A stretch of 64,000 nucleotides of DNA from Bog-473 sp963743785 (GCA_963743785.1 CAVURD010000004.1:310001-374000), one strand, 5' to 3'; positions 18,586 to 28,060 are shown, counted from the first letter of the stretch. Program-made: numbers and translations. The notes: generated by a model not told the origin, from the letters alone.

Positions 18586-21500
18586 ATGCACTGGCGACAC
18601 GGCCCGATGCCGGGGTGTCGGTCGACGTCGCCCTCGGACAGGCGGATCATGGTGGTGGGCGACCTCCTGCTCCCCTCCCCACCGTCGGCGAGCTCGTTGG
18701 CGGCGTGTCGCGACATCGCCCAGACGCTGTCCGAATGGCAGGGCCCCGGCATCGTCGTGGTCTGCGGCCAACTGGTGGCCACCGGGTGCCCCGGGGCACC
18801 GGGCCCGGCCGAGGTCCTTTCCCTCCACCGCGACCTGACCGCGGCCTTCACGTCCTTCGCCGCCCGGCCCGAGACGCAGATCATGGTGGTCCTGCCGGAG
18901 GCGGAGGAGCACGATGAGCTGGTCGCCGCGCTCACCAAGCTCGGTGTGGTGGTGCATCCCGCGGTTGACTTTCAGTGCGTGACCGGCGTAGGGATACGCA
19001 AGGTACTGGTGCGTGCCGGCACGCAACGACCCGACCTGGCCCAACCGGTTGACGTCGCGCCCGATGACGATCGGCCGTGGCTCGTCGGGATGGAGCGCCT
19101 CGACGACCCGCGCCAGGCTCGTCGATTCGTCACCTCCCGTCTCCTGTACCGCCGGCTCAGGCGCTATCTGTGGGTGCCACCGCTCGTGTTGGCCGCCATC
19201 GCCCTCCTGCTCCGCCTCGAATTCGTGAGTGGATGGACTGGGCCATGTGTTCCGCTCCCCCGTCAACAGCGGGCGCTGGAACATGCGTACGCGGCGAGCT
19301 GGTTCTCCCGGTTCCTGGTCACCGTCATCCTGGCCTTCGCGTTGTTGGCGGTGTTGGGCGTCGTTGTGGCCCTCACCTCCCGTGGTATCTGGCGCGCCCT
19401 TGGCGGTGGGGATCTCGCCTCACCCTGGGCGTCGGGGCGGGCGCCCCCAGGGGACCCAGCCCACCGCGTCCTCCCTGATCAACGTGGGGGCACTGGACGC
19501 CCTGGACGCCACCAGGCTGGCTATCGAGGGTGGGGCCAGCGGCCTGGTCGCCGGGGGTGCGCTGGTCCCCGAACTGACCCACCTCGACACCGGGTTCTTC
19601 GCCTGCCCCGGGGCCACGTCCGAGCTGGTGCACGAGCACCGCGGGCGGTTCGGTCTCCCACCGACCTTTCTGCACCACCGCCAGTCGGCCACCTTGGAGA
19701 TCGAGACCGGAGCCGACCTGCACGTCCGCCTCATGCAGGCCGAGGTCGATCTGCCCTTGGCCACGCTGGGCGAGCGTCTGATCACCAGCGACACCATCGT
19801 CAAGGGCCGCACCCACGCCGCCGAGCTCCACCCGGAACTGGTGGCCAGCTGGCCGGGCGGTGCCTCGTGGCCGCCGGCCCCCGAAGTGGCGGCGGACCGC
19901 ATCCGGGTGCGCCGGATCCGCCGGCTGGCGGCCACCGCGCTCTTCGTGGCCGGTGTGATCGACCTGCTCTCGGCCTTCACCGAGCCCCTGCGTGACCACC
20001 TGCACCTGATTCAGGAGTATCTCCCCATCGGCGTGGCCCAAGCGGCGGGTGCCCTGGTGGCACTGTCGGGGATCGGGATGGTCATGCTGTCGCGCGGCGT
20101 CCTTCGGGGTCAGCGCCGCTCCTGGATGATGGCGGTGGCCCTCCTCGCCACCACGCTGGCGCTGCACCTCGTCCACACCCTCGACGTCGTCGACCTGCTC
20201 GTGGGTGCGGCGGTCCTGGTCCTCTTCATCGTCCAGCGTGAACGGTTCCGGGCCCAGACCGAGCAGGGCACGATCGTCTCCGCCGTCCTGATTCTGCTCA
20301 TCGGCGGGGTGACGGCCACGTTGGGAGCCTTCGTCGGGGTGGAGGTGGCCGGGCGCGTGCACCACCACCCGCTGCCCGGATGGCCCGACGTCCTCTTGGG
20401 GTCGGTCGAACGGCTCATCGGGGTGCAGTCGATCGCCTTTCCCCCGCACATCAACCGTTACGCATCGTGGAGCCTGCTGGCCGTGGGGATCACGTTGGTC
20501 GTCTTCGCCCTGTACGTGCTGACCCGCCCCGTGGTGGATCGCCGGATCCTCACCGGCCGCGGCACGGTCGGTCGTCGGGCCGCCGAGATCCGGGCCCGCG
20601 ACATTGTGCGCCGCCACGGCACCGGGACCCTCGACTACTTCGCCCTGCGCGACGACAAACAGTGGTTCTTCCACCGCGACTCCATGGTGGCCTACGCCAT
20701 CCTCGGTGGGGTCTGCCTGGTCTCGCCCGATCCCATCGGCCCCTTTTCCGAGCGGGCCCACGTGTGGGATGCCTTCCGCCGCTACGTCGACCGCCACGGG
20801 TGGGGACTGGGCGTCATGGGTGCCGGTGAGGAATGGCTCCCCACCTACCAGGCCTCGGGCATGCGCTTCCTCTACATCGGCGATGAGGCAGTGGTGGACC
20901 CACGTCAGTTCTCACTCGAGGGCGGCAAGATGAAGGGGTTGCGCCAAGCGGTCAATCGGGTGGCCCGGTACGGCTACACGGTCCGTTTCCTGGACCCGGC
21001 CAAGCTGGCCCCCGAGGACGCGGCTCGTCTGGTCGAGCTGATGGCGAAGAACCGGCGGGGTGAGCAGGAGCGTGGGTTCTCCATGATGTTGGGCCGGCTC
21101 TTCGATGCCCGCGACAGCGGCCTCCTCCTCACGCTGGTCGAAGGGCCCGACGGGAGCCCGGTCGCCATGTGCCAGTTCGTGCCGTCACCGGCCATCGGTG
21201 GGTACTCCCTCGACCTCATGCGCCGAGATCCCGACGAACACCCCAATGGATTGCTCGATTTCGCTCTGTGCTCGACCATCGCCCACCTGAAAGAGATCGG
21301 CATGAAGGGCCTGAGCCTCAACTTCGCCGCCCTCCGCTCCGTGCTCGATGGTGAGTCGGGCGACGGCGTCACCCAGCGGGTCGAACGCTGGGCCTTGCGG
21401 CGCCTCTCGGGCGTGCTGCAGATCGAGACGCTGTGGCGCTTCAACGCCAAGTACGAACCGACCTGGCTCCCCCGCTACATCGTCTTCGACTCCGCCGAGC

Positions 21501-21703
21501 AATTCGTCCCGGTGGTCGTCCAGATCATGCGCGCCGAGTCCCTGACCGAGGTCCCGGTCATCGGCCGCCTCCTCACCACCGGCGTGGCCAAACGATCCGG
21601 GCCGGCCGTGCCCGAAGAAGTGCTGGCCGTCATGGACGACGTCGACCGCACCGATGGGTCCCTCGAGGCCGAGGAGGCAAGCCCGGTCGGTCCGGGGAGT
21701 TAG
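18586..21703 (+). CDS. Metallophosphoesterase-like / MprF-like (DUF2156) membrane fusion, frame broken
   Basis: A very large protein of about 1,040 residues. The N-terminal part (RIMVVGDLLL, VVVCGQLVATG) resembles a calcineurin-type phosphoesterase, but the metal-binding histidines are mostly gone. Two helices follow, then more phosphoesterase-like sequence, then about seven membrane helices. The C-terminal DUF2156 domain (FALRDDKQWFFHRDSMVAYA, GFSMMLGRLFDARDSG) is the aminoacyl-transferase domain of MprF/LysX that attaches amino acids to phosphatidylglycerol. The frame changes between about 19420 and 19460 at G/C runs, probably an error. Start 18586 has a GAGGA ribosome binding site six bases upstream. 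Lipid aminoacylation is a family-based prediction. Confidence 0.75.
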
Positions 21704-21729
21704 ACGAGTTCGACTCCGCCCGGACCGAC

Positions 21730-21749
21730 CTGAGCCTGAGGCGGCTCAG
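21730..21749. terminator. Hairpin between convergent genes
   Basis: CTGAGCC (21730-21736), a six-base loop, then GGCTCAG (21743-21749) form a perfect 7-bp stem. It lies between the stop of the MprF-like gene and the end of the convergent secreted protein, and overlaps the latter's stop codon. No T-run follows on either strand. A bidirectional terminator role is likely but inferred. Confidence 0.5.
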
Positions 21750-24482
21750 CCGTTGAACGTGCCGTTCGCCTGGTCGCTCGTCAACGTGGACTCGAAGGTC
21801 GCCTCGGTGGTGGACCCATTGACGTCCAGGGCGTTGTGCTGGTTGTCGCCGCTCGCTCCACCGGAGACGAAGACCACCGGGAAGACGTAGGAGGCCCACA
21901 GGGAGAGCCAACCGGCCGGACCGTTGTATTGCTGCCCGGCCTGTCCGGCATCACCGAACGGTGCCGACCACATGAAGTCATTCACCGTCTGCATCCACAG
22001 TTGGTTGTCCAACTCAAGGCGTCCGGCACCGACCTCATTCATGACGGCGCTCTCGTAGGCCGAATCACCCTCACCGGCCGACTCGCAGGCGTAGAAGATG
22101 TCGCAGGTGCTCGGGTCGCTCGCCACCAACGTGCCGCCGTCGGCGCCCGATGAGAAAGAGAACTGCCAGGCGGACGGGGTCAGGGCGGCCAGCTGAGCCC
22201 ACGTGGCCGAGGAGCCCCCGAGGTCGGCCTGAGCGGTGGACACGAAGTCGACCGCGCTGTACCCGGCGCTGACGAGAGACGGGCTGACCGCCGCCAGGAA
22301 GCTCTCGTTGTCGCCCGTCACCGTGAGGAGGATCGGATTCGCCGGCAGGGCGACCGTGTTGCCCTCGGCCCAGCTGACGTAGGCGGCGGCCGCAATGGTG
22401 TGGTCGCCGGCTGCCTGAAGATAGGCCAGCTCGGCCTGAACCTGGGTCGGTGTCATGGTCGTCGAGTCCATGGAGATGACCGGGATGGCCGCCACGGGAT
22501 TGGTGCTCGTCGGCGGTGGCGGGGCCACGGTGACCGTGTCGGGACTCGACGTCGCCGACGTGTAGTTCTGGTCCCCACCGTACGCGGCGGACACGACATA
22601 GGTTCCGGGAGCGGACACGGTGATGGCACAGGTGGCCGTCCCGCCGTTCACGACCGAGGTCGAGGTGGTGCACGCGGTGGCACCCGCCGTCCCGCTCACC
22701 GACCAGGTGACGTTGCCCGTCGGCGCAGCGGACCCAGAGGGGCCGGCCAGCGTGGCGGTGAAGGTCACTGATTGACCCGCCGTCGCCGAGCCCGAGCTGC
22801 TGGAGTCGGTGACCACATCGGTCGGCGAGACCGGAACCGGCGCGGTGTGCGTCAACGTGAAGTCGCCCGCGGCGATGCCTGACGTCAACATGCTCTCGAA
22901 TTCGCTCTCGGTCATCCAACCCTTGGCGTCGAGGCGGAATCGCTCATTCTGCACGCCGTTACGGAAGGCGTCTTCGACGAAGGCGACCGGGTAGTTCTGC
23001 GCGGTCCACGACGTGAGCCAACCGGCCGGCCCGTCGTACGGCTGGGGGGTGCAGCCGGTCTGCGTGCAGGCCGTGTATCCGTCGTCGGAGTAGGGGACGA
23101 CCCACACACCGGACGTGAAGCGCGCCGGCACCCAGCTTGGAGATGATCTCGGATTGGCCGGCGGACAGGTCCGACTGGACGCGTGCCTCATAGGCGGCGT
23201 CGCTCTCTCCGGGGACCTTGCAGGCATAGAAGGCGGTGCAGTTCGGGTCGTAGGTCTGGACGAAGTGTCCACCGGTGCCCGACTCCACGATGAAGTTGTA
23301 GACCGAGGGCGACAGGGCGGCCAACTGGGCCCACGTGGCGTCCCAGTTTCCGTCCTGATTCGCCCCGGGGCATCCGGACTCATAGGCGGGCTCCGTGCAC
23401 ACGCCTGACGCACCATCGGCGAAGCCGGTCACCACGGCCACCGCCATGGTGAAGCCGTCGGCCTTGAGGATCGGCTGCGCCCCGGCCAAGAAGGACTCGA
23501 TCCCGTTGTCCGCCACCAGGAGGATGGGATTCGGCGGCAGGAGGGTCTGGGAGCCTTCGGTCCACGCCTGGTACTGGGCCGGGGTCACGGTGTGGTACCC
23601 CTGGCTCACCAGGTAGGACAGCTCTGCGGTGAGCTGTGTCGTGCTCACGCTTTCCTCATCGGGCCCGTTGCACACCGCCACGGTGCTCGCGCACCCGTTG
23701 TTCAGTTCGTGCCAGTCCACGACGGGAATCGAGGTGGGCACCGCGCCGGCCACCGTGACCACGTCGGTGTTCGATGACACCGCCGCGTAATTGGCATCGC
23801 CGCCGTAGGTGTCCGAGACCGCGTACGTGCCGACTCCAGATGTGGTGAGGACACACGTGGCGGCGCCCGCGGTCAAGGTCGTCTTTGAGGTCTTGCACGC
23901 CGTGATGCCGGCCGAGCCGCTCACCGACCAGGTGATCGTGCCGGTGGGGGCCTTCAATCCCGTGGGCCCCGTGACCTTGGCGGTGAAGGTGACCGATCCG
24001 CCCAGTGACGCCGGGTTCGAAGCGGTCGTGGAATCGCTCACGACATTGACGGCGCTGGCCTGGGCGACGGTCACCGTGTCGGAGGCGGACTTGACCGCTG
24101 CGTAGGTGGTGTCGCCGCCGTAGCTGTCCGAGACCACATAGGTCCCCACCTTGGTGACGGTGATGGCGCAGGTGGCCGTGCCCGCGCTCAGCGTGGTCTT
24201 CGAGGTCTTGCAGGCGGTGGCGCCGCCGGACCCGCTCACCGACCAGGTGATCTTGCCCGTGGGCGTCTTCGCGCCCGACGGTCCCGCAACGGTCGCGGTA
24301 AAGGTCACCGAGGTCCCCAGCTGAGGAGACCCGGTGGTGGCCGAGTTGCTGACCACGTTGGTCGGGGTGGTCAACTTGATGGCCGACGAAGCAGGCAACG
24401 ACCCTGCACCGACCGTCGCGGCGGCGACGGATGTGAAGAGGATCGCCGACGTCAGGAACCCGGCCAATCGAAGCTTGCGCAT
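21746..24482 (-). CDS. Secreted protein with three Ig-like and two degenerate CE4 deacetylase-like domains, frame broken
   Basis: About 912 residues. A signal peptide (KLRLAGFLTSAILFTSVAAA) precedes two Ig-like repeats of about 95 residues, each with a TPTGxITWSVSG core and a YGGD end. A deacetylase-like domain begins IPVVDWHE, where CE4 enzymes have a YH motif. Then come a third Ig-like repeat and a second, shorter deacetylase-like copy. The usual TFDDG metal motif reads VADNG in copy one and TGDNE in copy two, so activity is doubtful. A role binding or modifying exopolysaccharide fits the neighbours but is inference. The frame changes near 23127-23140. The ATG has an AAAGGA site six bases upstream. 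Confidence 0.72.
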
Positions 24483-24497
24483 TTACATTCCTTTTTT

Positions 24498-24546
24498 TGA
24501 TTTCGGTACTTCTGATGTTCGGTACATTGATGCTGATGTTCGGTCC
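24498..24546. repeat. Three short direct repeats upstream of the secreted Ig/CE4-like gene
   Basis: On the plus strand TGATTTCGGTAC (24498-24509), CTGATGTTCGGTAC (24512-24525) and CTGATGTTCGGTCC (24533-24546) share the core TGAT-TTCGGT. The last two are spaced exactly 21 bases apart, two helix turns. They lie 15-65 bases upstream of the secreted protein start, in its leader or promoter. A regulator site is plausible; no known family motif is recognised. Confidence 0.4.
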
Positions 24547-24558
24547 TTGATACCGGCA

Positions 24559-24589
24559 GAGCCGGATAGAGGGAACCTCTATCCGGCTC
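24559..24589. terminator. Strong intergenic hairpin after the LAFTG peptide gene
   Basis: GAGCCGGATAGAGG (24559-24572), loop GAA, then CCTCTATCCGGCTC (24576-24589) make a perfect 14-bp stem. It is located about 15 bases beyond the stop of the small sorted peptide, which is read on the minus strand. No T-run follows, so it may be a non-canonical terminator or an mRNA-stabilising hairpin. Confidence 0.65.
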
Positions 24590-24603
24590 CGACCGGCTCT
24601 CGG

Positions 24604-24792
24604 CTACGGACGGTGCGGACGGCGACGAACAGAAGCTCTCACCAACGTGGCGCCCATGAAAATGAGCCCAACAGCGAGAACAGCCTCGGATGCGATGTGA
24701 GCTCCCGTGAACGCCAAGGTCCCCGCCGTGCTGCCTGAGGCCAACGCACCCACCGTGCTCGCCGACACCGGATCGGTTCCATAAATGGACAT
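24604..24792 (-). CDS. 62-residue peptide with sortase-type LAFTG signal
   Basis: Short N-terminal Gly/Ser/Thr/Ala-rich part, then TLAFTG, a hydrophobic segment of about 20 residues (IASEAVLAVGLIFMGATLV) and a basic tail (RRRPHRP). LAxTG followed by a helix and arginines is the sorting signal used by class E sortases of high-GC actinobacteria. No secretory signal peptide is visible, so the C-terminal helix must itself target the membrane, or the peptide stays as a single-pass protein. A strong ribosome binding site (AGAGGAGGT) precedes the ATG by six bases, supporting expression. It sits between the GT2 gene and the Ig/CE4-like gene on the same strand. Function unknown. Confidence 0.7.
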   Translation of the reverse strand: MSIYGTDPVSASTVGALASGSTAGTLAFTGAHIASEAVLAVGLIFMGATLVRASVRRRPHRP

Positions 24793-24829
24793 CTGATTAC
24801 CTCCTCTCTGGTTTCATAGAAGATATCGA

Positions 24830-26144
24830 CTATTTCGACTCTGCGGCGATCTGAAGGGCCCAGCGGTCAACTTTGCGACCGGTCAGCACCTCGACCCATG
24901 ACCATGCGAACCAGGCCGCCCGTAGCCAGGCGAAGGCTTCCTGAGGGAACAGGAGCGCCGACGTCAACAAGTCAGCCTTCGTCCGGTGCGGCATCCGCCA
25001 TGCCTCTCGGACGTCGCAGACGACGAACACGACAGGGAAGATCCACCAGAACCGCAGGAGATGCACGTGGCCGGACACCAAGATGGCGAACACGAAGAGT
25101 GCCACCCAGGACACGCGAAGGAGAGCTGAGACCATGCCGAGGAACTGCTGCCACCAGTCGATGACAGTCAGTCGGTTCACGCCGATCCGCTTGAGCTCGC
25201 GCACGGTTCCGACTTGCCACTTCAGGCGCTGCGCCCACAGGGTCTTGAGGGTCAGCATCGCTCCGGTGTACGCCCGGACGTCTGCGCTCACCCGGCACAC
25301 GTAGCCCAGCTCGCGGAGACGGTAGGTCAGCTCGAAGTCCTCCACCTCTGAGGTGTAGACCCACGGGTTGGCCTCTTCGCCCCGCTCGACCCGCTGCGCC
25401 ACGACCTCTTCGAGCGCCGAGGCGCGGATGGCGCACGCGGTGCCCGCCAGCACGCTGGTCCAGCGACCCTTCCGGGCGAGGGCCGTGTCCGTCCACTTGG
25501 CGAACTCGGCCTTTTGGATCCGGCACCACATCCGTTCCCGGAACGACAGCGCCGGGAACTCGCCGGCGGTCATCGGCACGATGCTGTCCTTGGCCAGGCC
25601 CGACATCTCCTGGGCGCTCAGCATGGTGAATTTGGCACTGCACCCGGCGATCTCGTCGTCCTGGATGAATTCGGCCTCCCAGTCACGCAGCGCTCCGGGC
25701 GGGAGCACGGTGTCGGCGTCAATGCAGATGAACAAGTCCGTGTCGCCTCTGGTCAATGCCCAGGCCTGGTTGAGGGCACCGGACTTCTTGTGGGTGTTGC
25801 CGACCGTCTCATGGACGAGGAAGGGGCGGGCGCTCTTCACCCGCTTCGATCGAGGCGATCTGCGCCGTCGCGTCGGTGCAGTTGTCTGCCGCCACCACGA
25901 TTCGATCGGCCAACCGCTCCTGGGCCAGCACCGAATCCAACGTGGCTCCGATGCTCTGCTCTTCGTTGTGTGCCGCGATGAGGACCGTCAGCCTGAGGAC
26001 TGACGCAGCGTGGCGGGGTTGGGTCACGAAGTCCGCCGTGGTGGCTACCTGTTCCCCCGAGGTGGGGACCGACGCGGCGTGGCGAGGCTGGGGCACGAAG
26101 GGGCGCGTTTGGGGATTCGACTTGAGTCCGACAGGTGTGCGCAT
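24830..26144 (-). CDS. Processive-type GT2 membrane glycosyltransferase, frame broken
   Basis: Predicted polysaccharide synthase of the cellulose/hyaluronan/PNAG type. The N-terminal nucleotide-binding part is TVLIAAHNEEQSIGATLDSV and VVAADNCTD. After a frame change near 25838-25845 the rest follows: THKKSGALNQAW, the metal-binding DAD in FICIDADTVL, the catalytic ED in TSEVEDFEL, and QRLKWQVG, a variant of the QxxRW motif that marks processive enzymes. Three or four C-terminal membrane helices follow. The start is uncertain: ATG 26144 gives an N-terminus with a repeated QPRHAASV, while a GTG just before the second copy would give a shorter protein. Product and substrate unknown. Confidence 0.82.
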
Positions 26145-26437
26145 GCATGGATTTAAGAAGGTGCGTGTCCGCGTATCGTTCGCGTCCCGTCCCGTCGAGT
26201 GGAAATGTTGACGCGCCGTGTTCCGTGCCTGAGCGAGCGATCGCCATGGCACGAATCGTTCCTGGGCGGGACGTTCGAAGGGACATGCAACTCGTCCGCA
26301 CCAACCGGCGCGCCCGTGTGAGCCCTGAAGGAAGGCACGGTGCGGCGGAGGACTCGGTCTTGGGCACGACTTGCTGTGACCTCGGTGGCACGATGGTCGC
26401 TGAATGGTTGCATTCGATGCATCGTGCTCCCGGGCCA
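26145..26437. other. Divergent intergenic region between GT2 and the riboswitch-controlled hydrolase
   Basis: About 290 bases between two divergently transcribed exopolysaccharide-like genes. Minus-strand frames remain open across it, but the residues are low-complexity, with no ribosome binding site or domain, so I call no gene. It should contain the GT2 promoter on the minus strand. Confidence 0.45.
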
Positions 26438-26466
26438 TTGAATCCGACTGAAAAGTGCGATTAATG
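26438..26466 (+). promoter_or_regulatory. Candidate promoter for the c-di-GMP riboswitch transcript
   Basis: TTGAAT (26438-26443), a 17-base spacer and TTAATG (26461-26466) resemble a housekeeping sigma promoter. The expected transcription start near 26473 lies about ten bases before the riboswitch aptamer, which is where it should be. Confidence 0.5.
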
Positions 26467-26483
26467 TCGTTAGCGCAACACGC

Positions 26484-26565
26484 AACAGTCGAAAAAGGCA
26501 AACCTCTCGCGAGAGGGGGACGCAAAGCCACGGAGCTCTCTGAGTCAGCCGGGTCGCCGAAACGT
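26484..26565 (+). ncRNA. Cyclic di-GMP-I (GEMM-I) riboswitch
   Basis: The aptamer core matches the family closely. GGCAAACC (26497-26504) is followed by a P2 hairpin TCTC-GCGA-GAGG with a GNRA tetraloop. Then comes GGGACGCAAAGCC, a second arm (26530-26549) and the closing GCCGGGTCGCC. The base before CAAA is G, the residue that selects c-di-GMP over cGAMP in this family, where GEMM-Ib has A. It lies in the leader of the secreted GH26-like gene, about 60 bases before the GTG start. It should sense intracellular c-di-GMP and control translation of the hydrolase. Confidence 0.9.
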
Positions 26566-26596
26566 TGATGTGAGAATGCAGCGGTTTTCTCAGCGG

Positions 26597-26622
26597 CCCC
26601 CTTGCTCAGCACGATGAGGGGG
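26597..26622 (+). promoter_or_regulatory. Shine-Dalgarno-masking hairpin (riboswitch expression platform)
   Basis: CCCCCT (26597-26602) is perfectly complementary to AGGGGG (26617-26622), which is the ribosome binding site five bases before the GTG at 26628. The same AGGGGG also occurs inside the aptamer at 26514-26519 (3' side of P2). So CCCCCT can pair with either the aptamer or the ribosome binding site. This fits a translational switch that is off when ligand stabilises the aptamer. Confidence 0.6.
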
Positions 26623-26627
26623 AAACA

Positions 26628-28060
26628 GTGCGTGAGAGAAGGCCACTCGATGGTCTGGTCCGTCGTGCAGCCCGTCGGCGCGCCTCGATCGTCGCCGCCG
26701 GCTCATGCGTGCTAGCCGTCGCTGTCGGCTTCGGGTCGGTTGCCTCAGCCCACGGCGGCGGACAACGGGGTGGCGGCCGTGCGGCCGTGTCGGGGCCCGT
26801 CGCCCCACCGATCGCCTCCTCGACACCCCGACCGCGTCCCCGACGATCGCGACCGCTTCCCCGACGGAGCCGTCCAGTACGCCTGCGGCGGCCGCCCCAT
26901 CGTCGTCCACCTCAGTGCGCAATGGTGCCTCCGTCGGCCTGGCCAATCCCGCCGTCAGTGCCTCTGCCGCCGGCCCAACCGGGACCCAGCCCGCCATCGC
27001 CTCGGGTTCTCCGCCCGCCGGTAGCGGTCAATGGGGTGGCGGCGCTGCGGCCGTGTCCGGGCCTCTCGCCCCACAGACCGCTTCGCGCACCATGCAGTCC
27101 ACGACGCCGGTGGCGACCGCCCCGTCGTCCTCCACCTCGTTGGGCCAGGGTGCCTACGTCGGCCCGGCCAATCCCGCCGGCATGGCCTCCTTCGCTGGCG
27201 CAACCGGGACCAAGCCCACCATCGCCTCGGATTACCTGCCCGCCAGCAGCGGCTGGTCGGGCATGGACGGGGCGAACGGAAGTCTCTCGTGGCTGTTCGC
27301 CCAGGGCTGGGAGGGAACGGGGTACACCCTGTCGCTCGGCGTGCCGATCATCCCGACCAATGCCGCCAACACCCCCGTGGGATCCCTGGCGGCCGGCGCC
27401 ACCGGGGCCTACAACTCATACTTCGTCACTCTGGCCGGGACCCTGGTCGCCGCCGGCGAGGCCAACGCCGATCTTCGCCTCGGCTGGGAGTTCGACGGGA
27501 ACTGGTACGCATGGGACGCACTGACCCCCGCGGCTGAATCCAACTACGCCAAGTATTTCCAGCAGATCGTGACGGCCATGCGCTCGGTACCGGGGGAAGC
27601 GTTCAAGTTCGTGTGGAACCCCGATGCGTCGGCGTTTGTCGGCCAGTCCGTCGTCTCGAACTACAACGTGGACCTGGCCTACCCCGGGAGCGCCTACGTC
27701 GACTACATCGGCCTGGACGTCTACGACCAGTCCTGGGTGACGCCATTGACCCCGGCCAACGCGTGGGCCGACACCACCTTGCCCGCGCTCAGCGCCGCCA
27801 AGAGCTTTGCCGCAGCCCAAAGTGAGCCGATGGCCGTGAGCGAATGGGGAGTGACCATTCGCCCCGACGGGCACGGGCTGGGCGATGACCCTCTCTACGT
27901 CAACAACCTGATTGCCTGGATGACCAACCCGACCAACGGCGTGGCGTACGAGAGCTACTTCAACTACAACACGCTGCCGAGCGGGGGCGACACGAACGCC
28001 GAGTTGACGGGCGGGAACTTCCCGAACAGCCTGGCGGCGTTCAGCGCCGACCTGGGGTGA
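26628..28060 (+). CDS. Secreted GH26-like glycoside hydrolase under c-di-GMP riboswitch, frame broken
   Basis: Starts at GTG 26628 with a signal peptide (basic start, then IVAAGSCVLAVAVGFGSVASA). A Ser/Thr/Pro-rich linker and a catalytic domain of about 290 residues follow. The domain resembles GH26 endo-beta-mannanases: a likely acid/base glutamate in LGWEFDGNWYAWD and a likely nucleophile in MAVSEWG, with KFVWNPD and YVDYIGLDVYDQSW between. The linker contains a decayed copy of the domain's own start (VGLANPA versus VGPANPA). The frame changes near 26815-26830 at a CCCC run. Total about 477 residues. Substrate unproven; a matrix polysaccharide made by the neighbouring GT2 is an attractive candidate. 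Confidence 0.8.
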
